A stretch of DNA of 64,000 bases from Gluconacetobacter liquefaciens (GCF_003350405.1 NZ_QQAW01000001.1:1-64000); one strand, 5' to 3'; shown: positions 28,169 to 36,505, numbered from the stretch's first letter. Translations and numbers: made by a program. Notes: generated by a model from the letters alone, not told the origin.

Positions 28169-28612
28169 ATGAAATTGACGTTGCAAACCGACTATGCACT
28201 GCGCGCATTGATCTATCTCGGCAGCCGGACCGAACGCCTGTCCTCGATCCGCGAGATCGCGGAAGCCTACGGCATTTCCGAAGCCCACATGGTCAAGGTC
28301 ATCCACCGTCTGGGCATGGCCGGCTTCATCGACACCATTCGCGGCCGCAACGGCGGCATCCGGCTCGCCCGCCCGGCCGCCGACATCAATATCGGCGCCG
28401 TCGTGCGCTATATGGAAGACGACATGGCCCTGCTGGCCTGCATGGGCGCCAATGCGGATACCGATCCCCGCGCCCAGTGCCTGCTCATGCCCGCCTGCCG
28501 CCTGCGCGGCGTCCTGGGCGAGGCGTTACAGGCCATGACCACGGTCCTGGACCGTCACACGCTGGCCGACGTCATCACCCCCTTCGAACGCGGCAGGCTG
28601 AACACCCCCTGA
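28169..28612 (+). CDS. nsrR: Rrf2-family NO sensor repressor NsrR
   Basis: 147 residues from ATG 28169. An N-terminal winged helix (MKLTLQTDYALRALIYLG, then IREIAEAYGISEAHMVKVIHRLG) precedes three cysteines in LLACMGANADTDPRAQCLLMPACRL, the expected iron-sulfur cluster ligands. NsrR senses NO through this cluster and releases its DNA sites. The divergent hmp gene and the palindrome between them fit this assignment better than IscR or RirA. It probably represses hmp, itself and the HPP gene. Confidence 0.88.
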   Translation: MKLTLQTDYALRALIYLGSRTERLSSIREIAEAYGISEAHMVKVIHRLGMAGFIDTIRGRNGGIRLARPAADINIGAVVRYMEDDMALLACMGANADTDPRAQCLLMPACRLRGVLGEALQAMTTVLDRHTLADVITPFERGRLNTP

Positions 28613-28628
28613 CCGCATAAAGCGGTTT

Positions 28629-28670
28629 CCAAAGGCACCGCCTTTGGCGGGGTGCGGGGCAGAGCCCCGC
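28629..28670. terminator. Tandem hairpins between convergent nsrR and flavodoxin genes
   Basis: CCAAAGGC/GCCTTTGG (loop ACC, 28629-28647) is followed by GCGGGGC/GCCCCGC (loop AGA, 28654-28670). Both stems are perfect, and the pair sits between the ends of two converging genes, so it can end both transcripts. Confidence 0.6.
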
Positions 28671-28678
28671 GAAAGCGC

Positions 28679-29230
28679 CTATTTCAACCGCGCCGCAATC
28701 CCGGCCACCCGCTTGCCATAAAGCGCGGCCGTCTCCAGATCGCCCTTGTGCACCTCATCCGCCCCCGCATCGGCCGGCGAACGCGCCAGCAGACCGACCG
28801 AACCACCCAGATTGTTCGGATCGTCCGATGTCGCGGCCTTGGTGTTGGAGGGCAGAACGCCCAGGCTCACCCAGATCCCGCCATGCTGCGAAGCCAGCGT
28901 CTGCAACGTGATCAGCGCCACCTGCTTGTCGCCGTTCGGGCTAGCCGAGTTGGTAAAGCCGCCGAACACCTTGTCCTGCCACCCGCGCGTAAACCACACT
29001 TTCGAGGTCGCATCGGCGAATTTCTTGAACTGCCAGCTCACGTTGCCCATGTAGGTCGGCGTGCCGAAAATGATGGCATCCGCCGCATTCAGCGCATCCC
29101 AGTCCGCTTCGGCAATCTCGCCCTGCGCATCGATCGCGATGATCTGCGCCTCGGCGCCGCGCGCCACATGCTCGGCAACAGTCTTCGTGTGGCCATAGCC
29201 GGAATGATAGATAACGACCGTCTTGCTCAT
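28679..29230 (-). CDS. Flavodoxin-family NAD(P)H-dependent oxidoreductase
   Basis: 183 residues from ATG 29230 (the upstream open frame overlaps the operator). The FMN phosphate loop is VVIYHSGYGHTKTVAEHVA, and the isoalloxazine-contact segments are FGTPTYMGNVSWQFKKFAD and a later FTNSASPNGDKQVAL. It is WrbA-like but shorter than typical WrbA quinone reductases. It is divergent from an HxlR regulator with a palindrome between them, so it is likely induced by electrophiles or quinones, as other HxlR/YodB-controlled reductases are. Confidence 0.8.
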   Translation of the reverse strand: MSKTVVIYHSGYGHTKTVAEHVARGAEAQIIAIDAQGEIAEADWDALNAADAIIFGTPTYMGNVSWQFKKFADATSKVWFTRGWQDKVFGGFTNSASPNGDKQVALITLQTLASQHGGIWVSLGVLPSNTKAATSDDPNNLGGSVGLLARSPADAGADEVHKGDLETAALYGKRVAGIAARLK

Positions 29231-29275
29231 GTCTCGTTCCCTCGCGCTGACGCGGATTGCGATCCGTCCCAACCA

Positions 29276-29292
29276 GGTTTCATATTGAAACC
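29276..29292. promoter_or_regulatory. Palindromic operator between flavodoxin and hxlR genes
   Basis: Arms GGTTTCA and TGAAACC around TAT form a perfect palindrome. The pattern ACCAGGTTTC is also directly repeated (29272-29281 and 29290-29299). It lies 46 bp from the reductase start and 60 bp from the regulator start, as expected for an HxlR binding site. Confidence 0.6.
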
Positions 29293-29352
29293 AGGTTTCG
29301 ATTCCTGATACGCACCGACGCCACCGCCAGCAAGAAGGCACTTTTCCGAAAC

Positions 29353-29817
29353 ATGGTTACACCAAGGAAACCGCCGCCCTGCCCGACCGCCGGCACCAAC
29401 CGGCCCACCGGCGCGCGGACGACACCGGAGCCGGAGACCGGCATCCCCGCCTTCAACGTCTATGCCAGCGCCTGCCCCGCCCGCATGGTGCTGGACCGCA
29501 TCGGCGACAAATGGGCGCTTCTGGTGCTCGGCCGCCTGCGGTACGAGGCCGCGCGCTTCAACGTCATCCGGCGCGACATCAGCGGCATCTCGCAGAAAGT
29601 CCTCTCGCAGGTTCTCAAGAACCTGGAACGCGACGGGCTGGTGCTGCGCACGGTTCACGCCACCGTCCCCGTCGCCGTCACCTACAGCCTCACCCCGCTG
29701 GGCGAGACCCTGACCCAGGCCGCCACCAGCCTGATCCACTGGGCCGAGAGCCATATGGAACAGATCCAGCACGCCCAGCGCCTGTACGATGACCGCATGG
29801 CCAACGCGGCCCCCTGA
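29353..29817 (+). CDS. HxlR-family transcriptional regulator
   Basis: 154 residues from ATG 29353. The first 35 residues are Pro/Thr-rich, then the HxlR winged-helix domain begins: CPARMVLDRIGDKWALLVLGRL, followed by FNVIRRDISGISQKVLSQVLKNLERDGLVLR and a VAVTYSLTPLGETL wing. The Cys before the first helix is often the redox sensor in this family. It is divergent from the flavodoxin-type reductase and probably controls it through the palindrome between them. Confidence 0.88.
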   Translation: MVTPRKPPPCPTAGTNRPTGARTTPEPETGIPAFNVYASACPARMVLDRIGDKWALLVLGRLRYEAARFNVIRRDISGISQKVLSQVLKNLERDGLVLRTVHATVPVAVTYSLTPLGETLTQAATSLIHWAESHMEQIQHAQRLYDDRMANAAP

Positions 29818-29848
29818 CCAGCCGCCCTTGCGTCGCTCCCTCCCGGAG

Positions 29849-30011
29849 CCTGCCTTGCAATGCGCGCTGGCAAGCGAGAGCCGCCCAAAGGACCGCGCCC
29901 GACATGTGTCTCCGGGCCTCGCTCGGAACGGCGTGGCCTCAATGGCCATGAGCACCGAAGCGCAGGAAACACGCATCGGACCGCCACCGGCACGCCCGCC
30001 CGGTCAGGCGC
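29849..30011 (+). repeat. Dispersed intergenic repeat, degenerate copy
   Basis: This segment matches 38623-38786 along nearly its whole length. Shared blocks include ATGCGCGCTGGC followed by AGCGAGAG, GGCCTCAATGGCC and GGAAACACGCATCGG. Its ends are less well matched to each other than in the other copy. It fills the gap between hxlR and the lysR stop. Confidence 0.7.
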
Positions 30012-30917
30012 TCACACCAGCGCCGTCGCCCGCACCTGCTCGCGCACCGTCTCCACAAACCGCCGCAGCAGCGGCGTCGGCGGCTCCGGCCGCGTCGCCA
30101 CCGCCAGCGTTGCCCGCGGTGCCGTCCCCGCAATCGGCCGGAACACCGCCCCACCGGCATGGATCTGGTCCAGGCTCGCCGGCACGATCGACACCCCCAG
30201 CCCGGCCGCCACCAGCGGCACCGCCGCCGTAATCTGCGGCGCCTCCTGCCCCAGTTGCGGCGTAAACCCCGCATTCTGGCACGCCGCCAGAATCGCATCG
30301 AAAAAACCCGGCCCCAGCGCACGCGGAAACAGGATCAACGGGTCCCCCGCCACATCCTGCAACGCCACCCGCGCCTGCCCCGCCGCCTTGTGCCCGACCG
30401 GCACCGCCAGCAGCGTCGGCTCGTCGAATAGCGTCTCGATCGTAAACACCCCACCCGGCGCCGGCGGCCGGATAATCGCCACGTCGATCGTCCGCTCCGT
30501 CAGCGCCGCACACAGCGCCGGCGTGTTGCTCTCCTCCATCGTGATCACCGCATGCGGCAGCGCCAGCCGCAATTGCCGGATCGCCGCCGGAATCAACGGC
30601 AGCAGCGACACCGCGCCGGCCAAGCCCACGCGCAGGCTACCGCGCTCGCCACGCCCCAGCCCCGTCGCCACCTCCACGAACTCCTGGCGCATCTGCAACA
30701 GGATGCCCGCCCGCTTCACCAGTTCGGCCCCCGCCTCGGTCGGCACCGCCCCCTGCCGCGAACGCACGAACAGCTTCAGCCCCAGCATCTGCTCCAGCGC
30801 ACGGATCTGCTGGCTTAGCGGCGGCTGTTCCATGTGCAGCGCCCGTGCCGCATGCGTGAAGCTGCCATGCTCGGCGATCGCGGCGATGTAGCGCAGATGG
30901 CGGAATTCGATATTCAT
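30012..30917 (-). CDS. LysR-family transcriptional regulator
   Basis: 301 residues from ATG 30917. The N-terminal HTH is textbook (FRHLRYIAAIAEHGSFTHAARALHMEQPPLSQQIRALEQMLGLKLFVR), followed by a LysR substrate-binding domain with RVGLAGAVSLLPLIP and a C-terminal AAGLGVSIVPASL. It is divergent from pdc with a 123-bp intergenic region, the usual arrangement for a LysR regulator and its target. The effector is unknown; an aromatic or carboxylic acid is typical for this subgroup. Confidence 0.9.
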   Translation of the reverse strand: MNIEFRHLRYIAAIAEHGSFTHAARALHMEQPPLSQQIRALEQMLGLKLFVRSRQGAVPTEAGAELVKRAGILLQMRQEFVEVATGLGRGERGSLRVGLAGAVSLLPLIPAAIRQLRLALPHAVITMEESNTPALCAALTERTIDVAIIRPPAPGGVFTIETLFDEPTLLAVPVGHKAAGQARVALQDVAGDPLILFPRALGPGFFDAILAACQNAGFTPQLGQEAPQITAAVPLVAAGLGVSIVPASLDQIHAGGAVFRPIAGTAPRATLAVATRPEPPTPLLRRFVETVREQVRATALV

Positions 30918-31040
30918 ATCTCAGACATATGGATAGCGGTGCTCGCATATATTGGACAGAAGAATATTCGCCTCCCAGTCTGCCCCCAACGCAGCCGGGA
31001 CGAACGGGTCGCCCCGGACACCTCCGGGAGAGTCCACGCC
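30918..31040. promoter_or_regulatory. Divergent lysR/pdc promoter region
   Basis: This AT-richer 123-bp gap holds imperfect dyad elements (CATATGGATAGCG against CGCATATAT) near 30928-30953 that could be a LysR box. No -35/-10 pair can be assigned with confidence. Confidence 0.4.
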
Positions 31041-32717
31041 ATGACCACCACAGTCGGCCAGTATCTTTCCGCCCGCCTCGGCCAGATCGGCCTGAAGCAC
31101 CATTTCGCCGTCGCCGGCGATTTCAACCTCATCCTGCTCGACGAACTGCTCGCCGAAGGCTCCACCAAACAGATCTATAGCTGTAACGAGCTGAACTGCG
31201 GCTACAGCGCCGAGGGCTACGGTCGCGCCAACGGCGCCGCCGCCATGGTCGTCACCTTCAGCGTCGGCGCCCTCTCGGCCATGAACGCCATCGGCAGCGC
31301 CTACGCCGAAAACGTCCCGGTCATCATCGTCTCCGGCGCCCCCAACACCAACGATCACGGTTCGGGTCACCTGCTGCACCACACGCTGGGCAACACCAAT
31401 TACGGCTATCAGGCCGAGATGATGCGCCACATCACCTGCGCCACCGAAGTCATCTTCTCCGCCGACAACGCCCCGCAGCAGATCGACAACGCCATCCGCA
31501 CCGCCCTGCGCGAGCGCAAGCCCGCCTATATCGAAATTCCCTGCAACCTCGCCAACGCCGCCTGCGCCGCTCCCGGCCCCGTCAGCAGCCTGCTGTCCGA
31601 ACCGGCCGCCGACCCCGCCAGCCTGGAGGCCGCGCTGGAAGAAACCGGCCGCTTCCTCTACGCCCGCGACAAGGTCGTGCTGCTGGTCGGCAGCCGCATG
31701 CGCGCCTCCGGCGTCATCGACCTGCTGCCCGCCCTCGCCGACCGCATGGGCTGCGCCGTCACCGTCATGGCCGCCGCCAAGGGCTTCTTCCCCGAAGACC
31801 ACCCCGCCTATCGCGGCGTCTATTGGGGCGAAGTCAGTTCCCCCGGCGCGCAGGAGATCGTCGAAGGCGCCGACGGCATCCTCTGCCTCGGCCCGATCTT
31901 CAACGACTACGCCACCGTCGGCTGGCGCGCCACGCTCAAGCCCGAGAACACCCTTCTGGCCGACCTGCACGGCATCACCGTCAACGGCCGCGTCTTCGAA
32001 GGCTTCTCCATCCGCCAGTATCTCGAAGCCCTGTCCGCCCGCGCCCCGCGCCGCGCCGGCTCCGCCGAAACCCCGCGCCAGCCTCTGCCCACCATCGCCC
32101 CGGCCCCCCGCGACGCCCGCCTGACCAACGACGAGATGACCCGCCAGATCAACGCCCTGGTCGACGGCAACACCACACTGACGGCCGAAACCGGCGATAG
32201 CTGGTTCAACGCCGTCCGCATGGACCTGCCCGGCGGCGCGAAGGTCGAAAGCGAAATGCAGTGGGGCAGCATCGGCTGGTCCGTCCCCGCCGCGCTGGGG
32301 GGCGCCCTGGCCGCCCCCGACCGCCGCCACGTCCTGATGGTCGGCGACGGCTCGTTCCAGCTCACCGCGCAGGAAGTCGCCCAAATGGTGCGCTACGAAC
32401 TGCCGATCATCATCTTCCTCGTGAACAATCACGGCTACGTCATCGAAATCAAGATCCATGACGGCCCGTACAACTACATCAAGAACTGGGACTACGCCGG
32501 CCTGATCGCCGCCTTCAACGCCGAAGACGGACACGGACTCGGCCTCCGCGCCACCACCGCCGGCGAACTGGCGGGCGCCATCGAACAGGCCAAAGCCAAC
32601 ACGCGCGGCCCCACCCTGATCGAATGCGACCTGGACCGTTCGGACTGCACCGAAACCCTGGTCAAATGGGGCACCAAAGTCGCCGCCGCCAACAGCCGTG
32701 CGCCCAAGGTGAACTGA
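31041..32717 (+). CDS. pdc: Pyruvate decarboxylase
   Basis: 558 residues from ATG 31041. The enzyme is a thiamine-diphosphate/Mg decarboxylase turning pyruvate to acetaldehyde and CO2. Key residues fall at the Zymomonas positions: Glu50 in CNELNCGYSAEGY, His113-His114 in GHLLHHTLGN, and the cofactor loop GDGSFQLTAQEV...IFLVNNHGY in the C-terminal domain. Pyruvate decarboxylase is rare in bacteria but common in acetic acid bacteria, where acetaldehyde feeds acetate formation. It has its own strong terminator, and the divergent lysR may regulate it. Confidence 0.97.
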   Translation: MTTTVGQYLSARLGQIGLKHHFAVAGDFNLILLDELLAEGSTKQIYSCNELNCGYSAEGYGRANGAAAMVVTFSVGALSAMNAIGSAYAENVPVIIVSGAPNTNDHGSGHLLHHTLGNTNYGYQAEMMRHITCATEVIFSADNAPQQIDNAIRTALRERKPAYIEIPCNLANAACAAPGPVSSLLSEPAADPASLEAALEETGRFLYARDKVVLLVGSRMRASGVIDLLPALADRMGCAVTVMAAAKGFFPEDHPAYRGVYWGEVSSPGAQEIVEGADGILCLGPIFNDYATVGWRATLKPENTLLADLHGITVNGRVFEGFSIRQYLEALSARAPRRAGSAETPRQPLPTIAPAPRDARLTNDEMTRQINALVDGNTTLTAETGDSWFNAVRMDLPGGAKVESEMQWGSIGWSVPAALGGALAAPDRRHVLMVGDGSFQLTAQEVAQMVRYELPIIIFLVNNHGYVIEIKIHDGPYNYIKNWDYAGLIAAFNAEDGHGLGLRATTAGELAGAIEQAKANTRGPTLIECDLDRSDCTETLVKWGTKVAAANSRAPKVN

Positions 32718-32726
32718 AGAAAGAAC

Positions 32727-32770
32727 CTTCTTTTTCTGAAGAAAAAGAAGCAAAAAGACTTTTATTCGTT
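32727..32770 (+). terminator. Terminator of pdc (repeat module B, copy 2)
   Basis: Stem CTTCTTTTTC, loop TGAA, GAAAAAGAAG, then CAAAAAGACTTTTATTCG. The stem-loop matches the one after hpnG at 15392-15432 base for base and the tail almost so. Confidence 0.8.
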
Positions 32771-32802
32771 GGTTTTTGGCGGATTGTTCCGCCAGAAACC
32801 AA
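32769..32802. terminator. Second hairpin downstream of pdc
   Basis: TTGGTTT plus GGCGGA pairs with TCCGCC plus AAACCAA around a short loop, with an internal mismatch, then AAAAAAG. From here to 33005 no gene is seen. Confidence 0.5.
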
Positions 32803-33005
32803 AAAAGAATCAGACGAGAAGCCAACCGCCTGTGATAGACTGGCAACAGGGCATGCAACGGCTTACAGACAGCATCAGGACCAAGAAACACGAGGGAAAT
32901 CCCTCAATGTTCTGATGATCACAAAAAGCGTTCTTGTGTATCTGGTTAAGAAAGATCGTGTCCTACAGCACGCACTCCACTCATCCCACAACCCACGCTC
33001 TTCGC

Positions 33006-33452
33006 TCAACGGGAGCGGAGCAAATATCGCCACACACCATTTCGATAAGAAAAAACGATTGTCCCCACGATAAGACCCAGCAGAAACAATAAACTCTTTG
33101 GCTGAAAAATAAAAAACGACGCAATGGCGGGTCCGGGACACAGACCGGTCAATCCCCAACCCAATCCAAACAAACAGCTTCCTACGATCAACGATTTATC
33201 GATTTGTCTCGATGCCGGGATTTGAAAGGTAGCACCAAGAAGTGGCTGCGACAGATTCTTTTTCAGCCAGAACCCGCAGAATGTCACAAAGACGGCGCTC
33301 CCCAGAACGAATACCAAAGCAGGATTCCAATGCCCGGCAACATTCAGAAAAGACAGAACGTTGGAAGGATTAAGCATCCCGCCCAGAATCAACCCGAGAC
33401 TGAATACGATCCCACATAGAAATGCTGCAATAGTTCTCATAACCGCGAACAT
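33006..33452 (-). CDS. YeeE/YedE-type sulfur transport half-protein (second half)
   Basis: 148 residues from ATG 33452, one base past the stop of the other half. Four hydrophobic segments are present, with the family motif GLGWGLTGLCPGPAIASF, whose cysteine is thought to handle thiosulfate or persulfide in YeeE-like channels. With the preceding gene it would form a complete two-part transporter (PmpB-like). The operon is headed by a BigR-type sensor, pointing to reactive sulfur species as the signal and cargo. Confidence 0.82.
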   Translation of the reverse strand: MFAVMRTIAAFLCGIVFSLGLILGGMLNPSNVLSFLNVAGHWNPALVFVLGSAVFVTFCGFWLKKNLSQPLLGATFQIPASRQIDKSLIVGSCLFGLGWGLTGLCPGPAIASFFIFQPKSLLFLLGLIVGTIVFSYRNGVWRYLLRSR

Positions 33453-33453
33453 G

Positions 33454-33870
33454 TTAAGTCCCCGTCAAAAGATGAACGATTGTAGCAGTTGCCATTCCCG
33501 TTCCGAGAAAACAGATTACAGCCACTATTGAGCGTGGTGATAAACGAGCCAGTCCAATCACGCCGTGACCACTGGTACAGCCATTTCCCAAACGCGTGCC
33601 GAAACCGACCAGAAAGCCGGATATGAGGACAACACTCCAAGGCGCTCGGATTGTCATTTCAGGCCATACACCGGTCATAAGGCGCCAGAGCAGCGGACCA
33701 CTGACCAGCCCCAACAGCAAAGCGGCTCCCGGCCAGATATTTCTCCCCGAAAGTGTTTGAGCAAGCAATCCGCTGATGCCGGCAATGCGGCCGTTCAGCA
33801 GCAGATAGGCTGAGCAAGCCAGACCGATCAGGCTTCCTCCCGCAAGACTGTTCCAGTATATCGGGGACAT
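33454..33870 (-). CDS. YeeE/YedE-type sulfur transport half-protein (first half)
   Basis: 138 residues from ATG 33870, just past the bigR stop, with GGAA in the end of that gene as ribosome site; a longer frame to 33891 overlaps bigR. Hydrophobic segments and the motif GFGTRLGNGCTSGHGVIGLARLSPRS identify the N-terminal half of the YeeE/YedE family (PmpA-like). It is translationally linked to the neighbours on both sides. Confidence 0.82.
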   Translation of the reverse strand: MSPIYWNSLAGGSLIGLACSAYLLLNGRIAGISGLLAQTLSGRNIWPGAALLLGLVSGPLLWRLMTGVWPEMTIRAPWSVVLISGFLVGFGTRLGNGCTSGHGVIGLARLSPRSIVAVICFLGTGMATATIVHLLTGT

Positions 33871-33872
33871 CT

Positions 33873-34169
33873 TTATTCCTTCCGCTCGCAATAGATATGA
33901 TGAAGAGCGGCGATAACCTGCCCTGCCTTCTCATCTGAAAGACGGTAGAAAACAGAAAGACCTTCCTTTCGGAACGTCACTATTCTCGCCGCCTTCAGGA
34001 CTGTCAGATGCCTGGACAGATTGGGTTGATATATACTCAGCTCGCTTTGTATCTGCCCAACCGACATCTCCCCTTGAGCCAATGCACAGGCGATAAGGAG
34101 GCGATCGGAATGCGACAATGTTTTCAGCAATTCCGCCACACGAAACACATTGGCCTGCAAATCGTCCAT
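33873..34169 (-). CDS. bigR: ArsR-family reactive-sulfur sensor (BigR/SqrR type)
   Basis: 98 residues. An ArsR winged helix (LKTLSHSDRLLIACALAQGEMSVGQIQSELSIYQPNLSRHLTVLKAARIV) with a C-terminal helix ending HHIYCERKE. Two cysteines, C28 and C94, are 66 residues apart, the same spacing as the disulfide/tetrasulfide pair in BigR and SqrR, so a persulfide-sensing role is well supported. In other bacteria BigR controls a persulfide dioxygenase plus YeeE/YedE proteins; only the latter are present here. Confidence 0.85.
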   Translation of the reverse strand: MDDLQANVFRVAELLKTLSHSDRLLIACALAQGEMSVGQIQSELSIYQPNLSRHLTVLKAARIVTFRKEGLSVFYRLSDEKAGQVIAALHHIYCERKE

Positions 34170-34204
34170 TATCTCTATCTCTGCACCACCACAAAATTAT
34201 CGTT

Positions 34205-34214
34205 TTATCGATAA
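34205..34214. promoter_or_regulatory. Possible bigR operator
   Basis: The perfect palindrome TTATCGATAA lies about 36 bp upstream of bigR in an AT-rich stretch with a partial second copy (AGATATCGT). BigR/SqrR sites are AT-rich dyads, so this is a plausible but unproven operator. Confidence 0.35.
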
Positions 34215-34611
34215 ATAGATATCGTCTCATAGAGTCAACCAAATTGTTGCATGGAGAAATATGTGGCTGTCGCGTGCTCGCACTTCGCTCCCGTCAAAGG
34301 ACCGTCTGCTTTCGCCTTCATCTCGATCGCCGAGGTGGTGATGGTGGTTGCCTGAAAGCCGACATTTTTAGGCGAACTGCCGTAGATTGCGTTTAGGACT
34401 TTCCTGCCGATCACCATTGATACGGAAAACTGCGGGCAATGCCGAAACTGACAGTTTGTAGAGTCTCTTAGCGGTCAGGTTGTGAGACGTGTATCGGCTA
34501 ATTGCTCTCAACTCATACGAAATCCGAAACTGTCTTGACGTTTTTTACAATTACAATCTAGGTTTTACACCATAAAGTTATAGCTATCGAGTTGAGGTGT
34601 AACGAATAATT
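34215..34611. other. Intergenic stretch between bigR and the PIN-like gene
   Basis: Nearly 400 bases with no convincing gene. A minus-strand frame at 34235-34417 (60 residues) is open, but its composition and lack of a ribosome site give no reason to accept it. The last 100 bases are AT-rich and probably hold the promoter of the gene at 34612. Confidence 0.4.
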
Positions 34612-35856
34612 ATGTCGGATGCTAGCAAGCGGGGTGGTCCCGAGCCGATTGTGCCTCTCAAGGATGACGATGCCTTTTGGCTCTCTGACTTGTATCCCGA
34701 CGCCAAGGCCTTGTTCGGGCACGAGCAAGTTAGCTTAGATTTTGCCAGCAAAGAATCCATTGTGGTTCTTGATGCTAACGTTCTGCTACTTCCATTTGAA
34801 TTTACATCTGCTTCCGTTAAAGAGGTAGAAAGAGTCTATAGGGAATTGTGTTCTTCTAAGCGTTTGGTTGTGCCGGGTCAGGCAGCACGTGAGTTTTATA
34901 AAAATCGAAGCAATAAAATCACGGTTATTGCTGACGCCATCGATGCCTCTATAGTTAAAGCAAAGAAACAGATATTCGATAAAACTATTCCACTTCTAGA
35001 ATCCGACGCTGATTACCTCAAGGCTCGCGCACTAGGAGCGGAGTTGGTAAAACTGGGTCAGGAAATCGCTTTGAAGCTAGAGATAGTCAACAAGCGCTTA
35101 AAGGATGAGATTGGGGGGGATCGCGTTTCCCTGCTCTACCGTACATTGCTTGGCGACTGCGTTTCTGACTTTGAGGTTAAACCAGATGATCGCCAAGCCA
35201 TTAGCAAAGAAGTCGCTCGCCGTGCTCGTTTGAAAATCGCGCCGGGTTACAAGGATCAGCAAAAAGAAGATGGCGGGATAGGTGACTATCTCGTTTGGAA
35301 GTCAATTTTGCACGAGGGCGAGAAGCGTAAGGCTCACTGCATCTTTGTCACTGAGGAAGAGAAACCCGATTGGTGGGTTAAACGACATGGCACTTTTCAG
35401 CCTCGCCCTGAGTTAATCGACGAATATCGTCGCGCATCAGATGGTAAGTCTATTCATTTGGTGCCTCTGTCCGGCCTGCTCAGTGTATTCAAAGCTAATG
35501 AGGAGGTAGTCCAGCAGGTTCAGAAACTGGAACAACGCAAACGGGTCGTCGTTGAAATCAAGAAGAAAAAACCGCTATCGTCCGCTTCCAATCGAATCTC
35601 TGTTGAGCCGAATCCAGGGATCGGACAATACATACGGTTTCGTAATGAAATGAAAAATATCGACAATGAGATAGAACTCGTCAGAAATATGGAGCGCGAT
35701 GGAATAATTTCTCAAATGAATGCGGTTAAAATGATAAATAACCTAAAAATTAAAAAGGAATCTATAACCGAAAATCTAAATAATTCTGAAATTTTTCTCA
35801 AAAAAATTGGTTCACTGCGTGAATCTCAATCAACTTCTGATAATGATTTGTTATGA
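34612..35856 (+). CDS. PIN-like domain protein (PIN_8 type)
   Basis: 414 residues from ATG 34612. An N-terminal nuclease-like fold starts with IVVLDANVLLLPFEFT near residue 50 and continues with VPGQAAREFYKNRSNK, an acidic GGIGDYLVWKSILHEG and IFVTEEEKPDWW, the order of acidic residues expected for a PIN-like RNase. Residues 100-180 and 340-405 are helical and charged. The family is known from bacterial defence and toxin settings, but no partner is adjacent. The gene is visibly more AT-rich than the backbone, in a patch with vapBC and the sulfur module, suggesting horizontal transfer. Confidence 0.75.
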   Translation: MSDASKRGGPEPIVPLKDDDAFWLSDLYPDAKALFGHEQVSLDFASKESIVVLDANVLLLPFEFTSASVKEVERVYRELCSSKRLVVPGQAAREFYKNRSNKITVIADAIDASIVKAKKQIFDKTIPLLESDADYLKARALGAELVKLGQEIALKLEIVNKRLKDEIGGDRVSLLYRTLLGDCVSDFEVKPDDRQAISKEVARRARLKIAPGYKDQQKEDGGIGDYLVWKSILHEGEKRKAHCIFVTEEEKPDWWVKRHGTFQPRPELIDEYRRASDGKSIHLVPLSGLLSVFKANEEVVQQVQKLEQRKRVVVEIKKKKPLSSASNRISVEPNPGIGQYIRFRNEMKNIDNEIELVRNMERDGIISQMNAVKMINNLKIKKESITENLNNSEIFLKKIGSLRESQSTSDNDLL

Positions 35857-36100
35857 GATATTATTTTTTCAACTTAATCCGCGCCAGCTAGCTTGAATTT
35901 TCATTCACCAGCTCTTTTGCTAGCGACCAAATTACGGATATCAAAGTCCGATCCGCCGAATGAACGGACATCTGGTCTCGGGGCTCCGATGCGGCAATAT
36001 CGTGGGCGGCTTTCTAAGTAACACCGATCGAAAAGACATAGAATGCGAAGTGGCTGCTTTCGGTTATTGTTTTCAGATAACCGACATTCTGCTTTCCCCC

Positions 36101-36505
36101 CTAACTTGCCATCCAGTCCTCGACGCGCAATCCTTCAACTCTCATGAACTCACGGGAGTTACTGGTCACAACAACAAGTCCTCTGCTGCGTGCATGTCCC
36201 ACAATCATCAGATCATAAAGACCGATCACACAGCCTCGGCGCTCCAGATCGGCTCTGATGTCCGCCGTGTGCACTGCCGCTTCATCATCAAACGGCAAAA
36301 CGGACAGGCGCGCCGCGAACTGCTCCACCTGCCGCCGGACCCTGACGGGTTCAGAAGATTTTTCAGCCCCATACAGAAGTTCATATAATACGACATCGGA
36401 AATACAGAGTGCTTCCGCATTGTCGTTGAACCGCTCACGCAACCCCTTCGGGCGGTCACGCAGCACGCGGATGCAGAAATTCGTATCCAGCAGGTAACGT
36501 AGCAT
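36101..36505 (-). CDS. vapC: VapC toxin (PIN-domain RNase)
   Basis: 134 residues. PIN-domain acidic residues are in place: D7 in YLLDTNFCIR, the Glu in VLYELLYGAEKS, and aspartates in GLYDLMIVGHARSRG and the following strand. VapC toxins cleave tRNA or rRNA loops when freed from VapB. The start codon overlaps the vapB stop by one base (TGATG), so the two are translated together. Confidence 0.92.
   Translation of the reverse strand: MLRYLLDTNFCIRVLRDRPKGLRERFNDNAEALCISDVVLYELLYGAEKSSEPVRVRRQVEQFAARLSVLPFDDEAAVHTADIRADLERRGCVIGLYDLMIVGHARSRGLVVVTSNSREFMRVEGLRVEDWMAS

Noticed and set aside
30921-32891. 656-residue minus-strand open frame opposite pdc
   Set aside because: Gly/Ala/Val-rich shadow of pdc without domains or ribosome site.
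34235-34417. 60-residue minus-strand frame between bigR and the PIN-like gene
   Set aside because: No ribosome site, no recognisable domain and an isolated position; may be a decayed fragment but cannot be supported.
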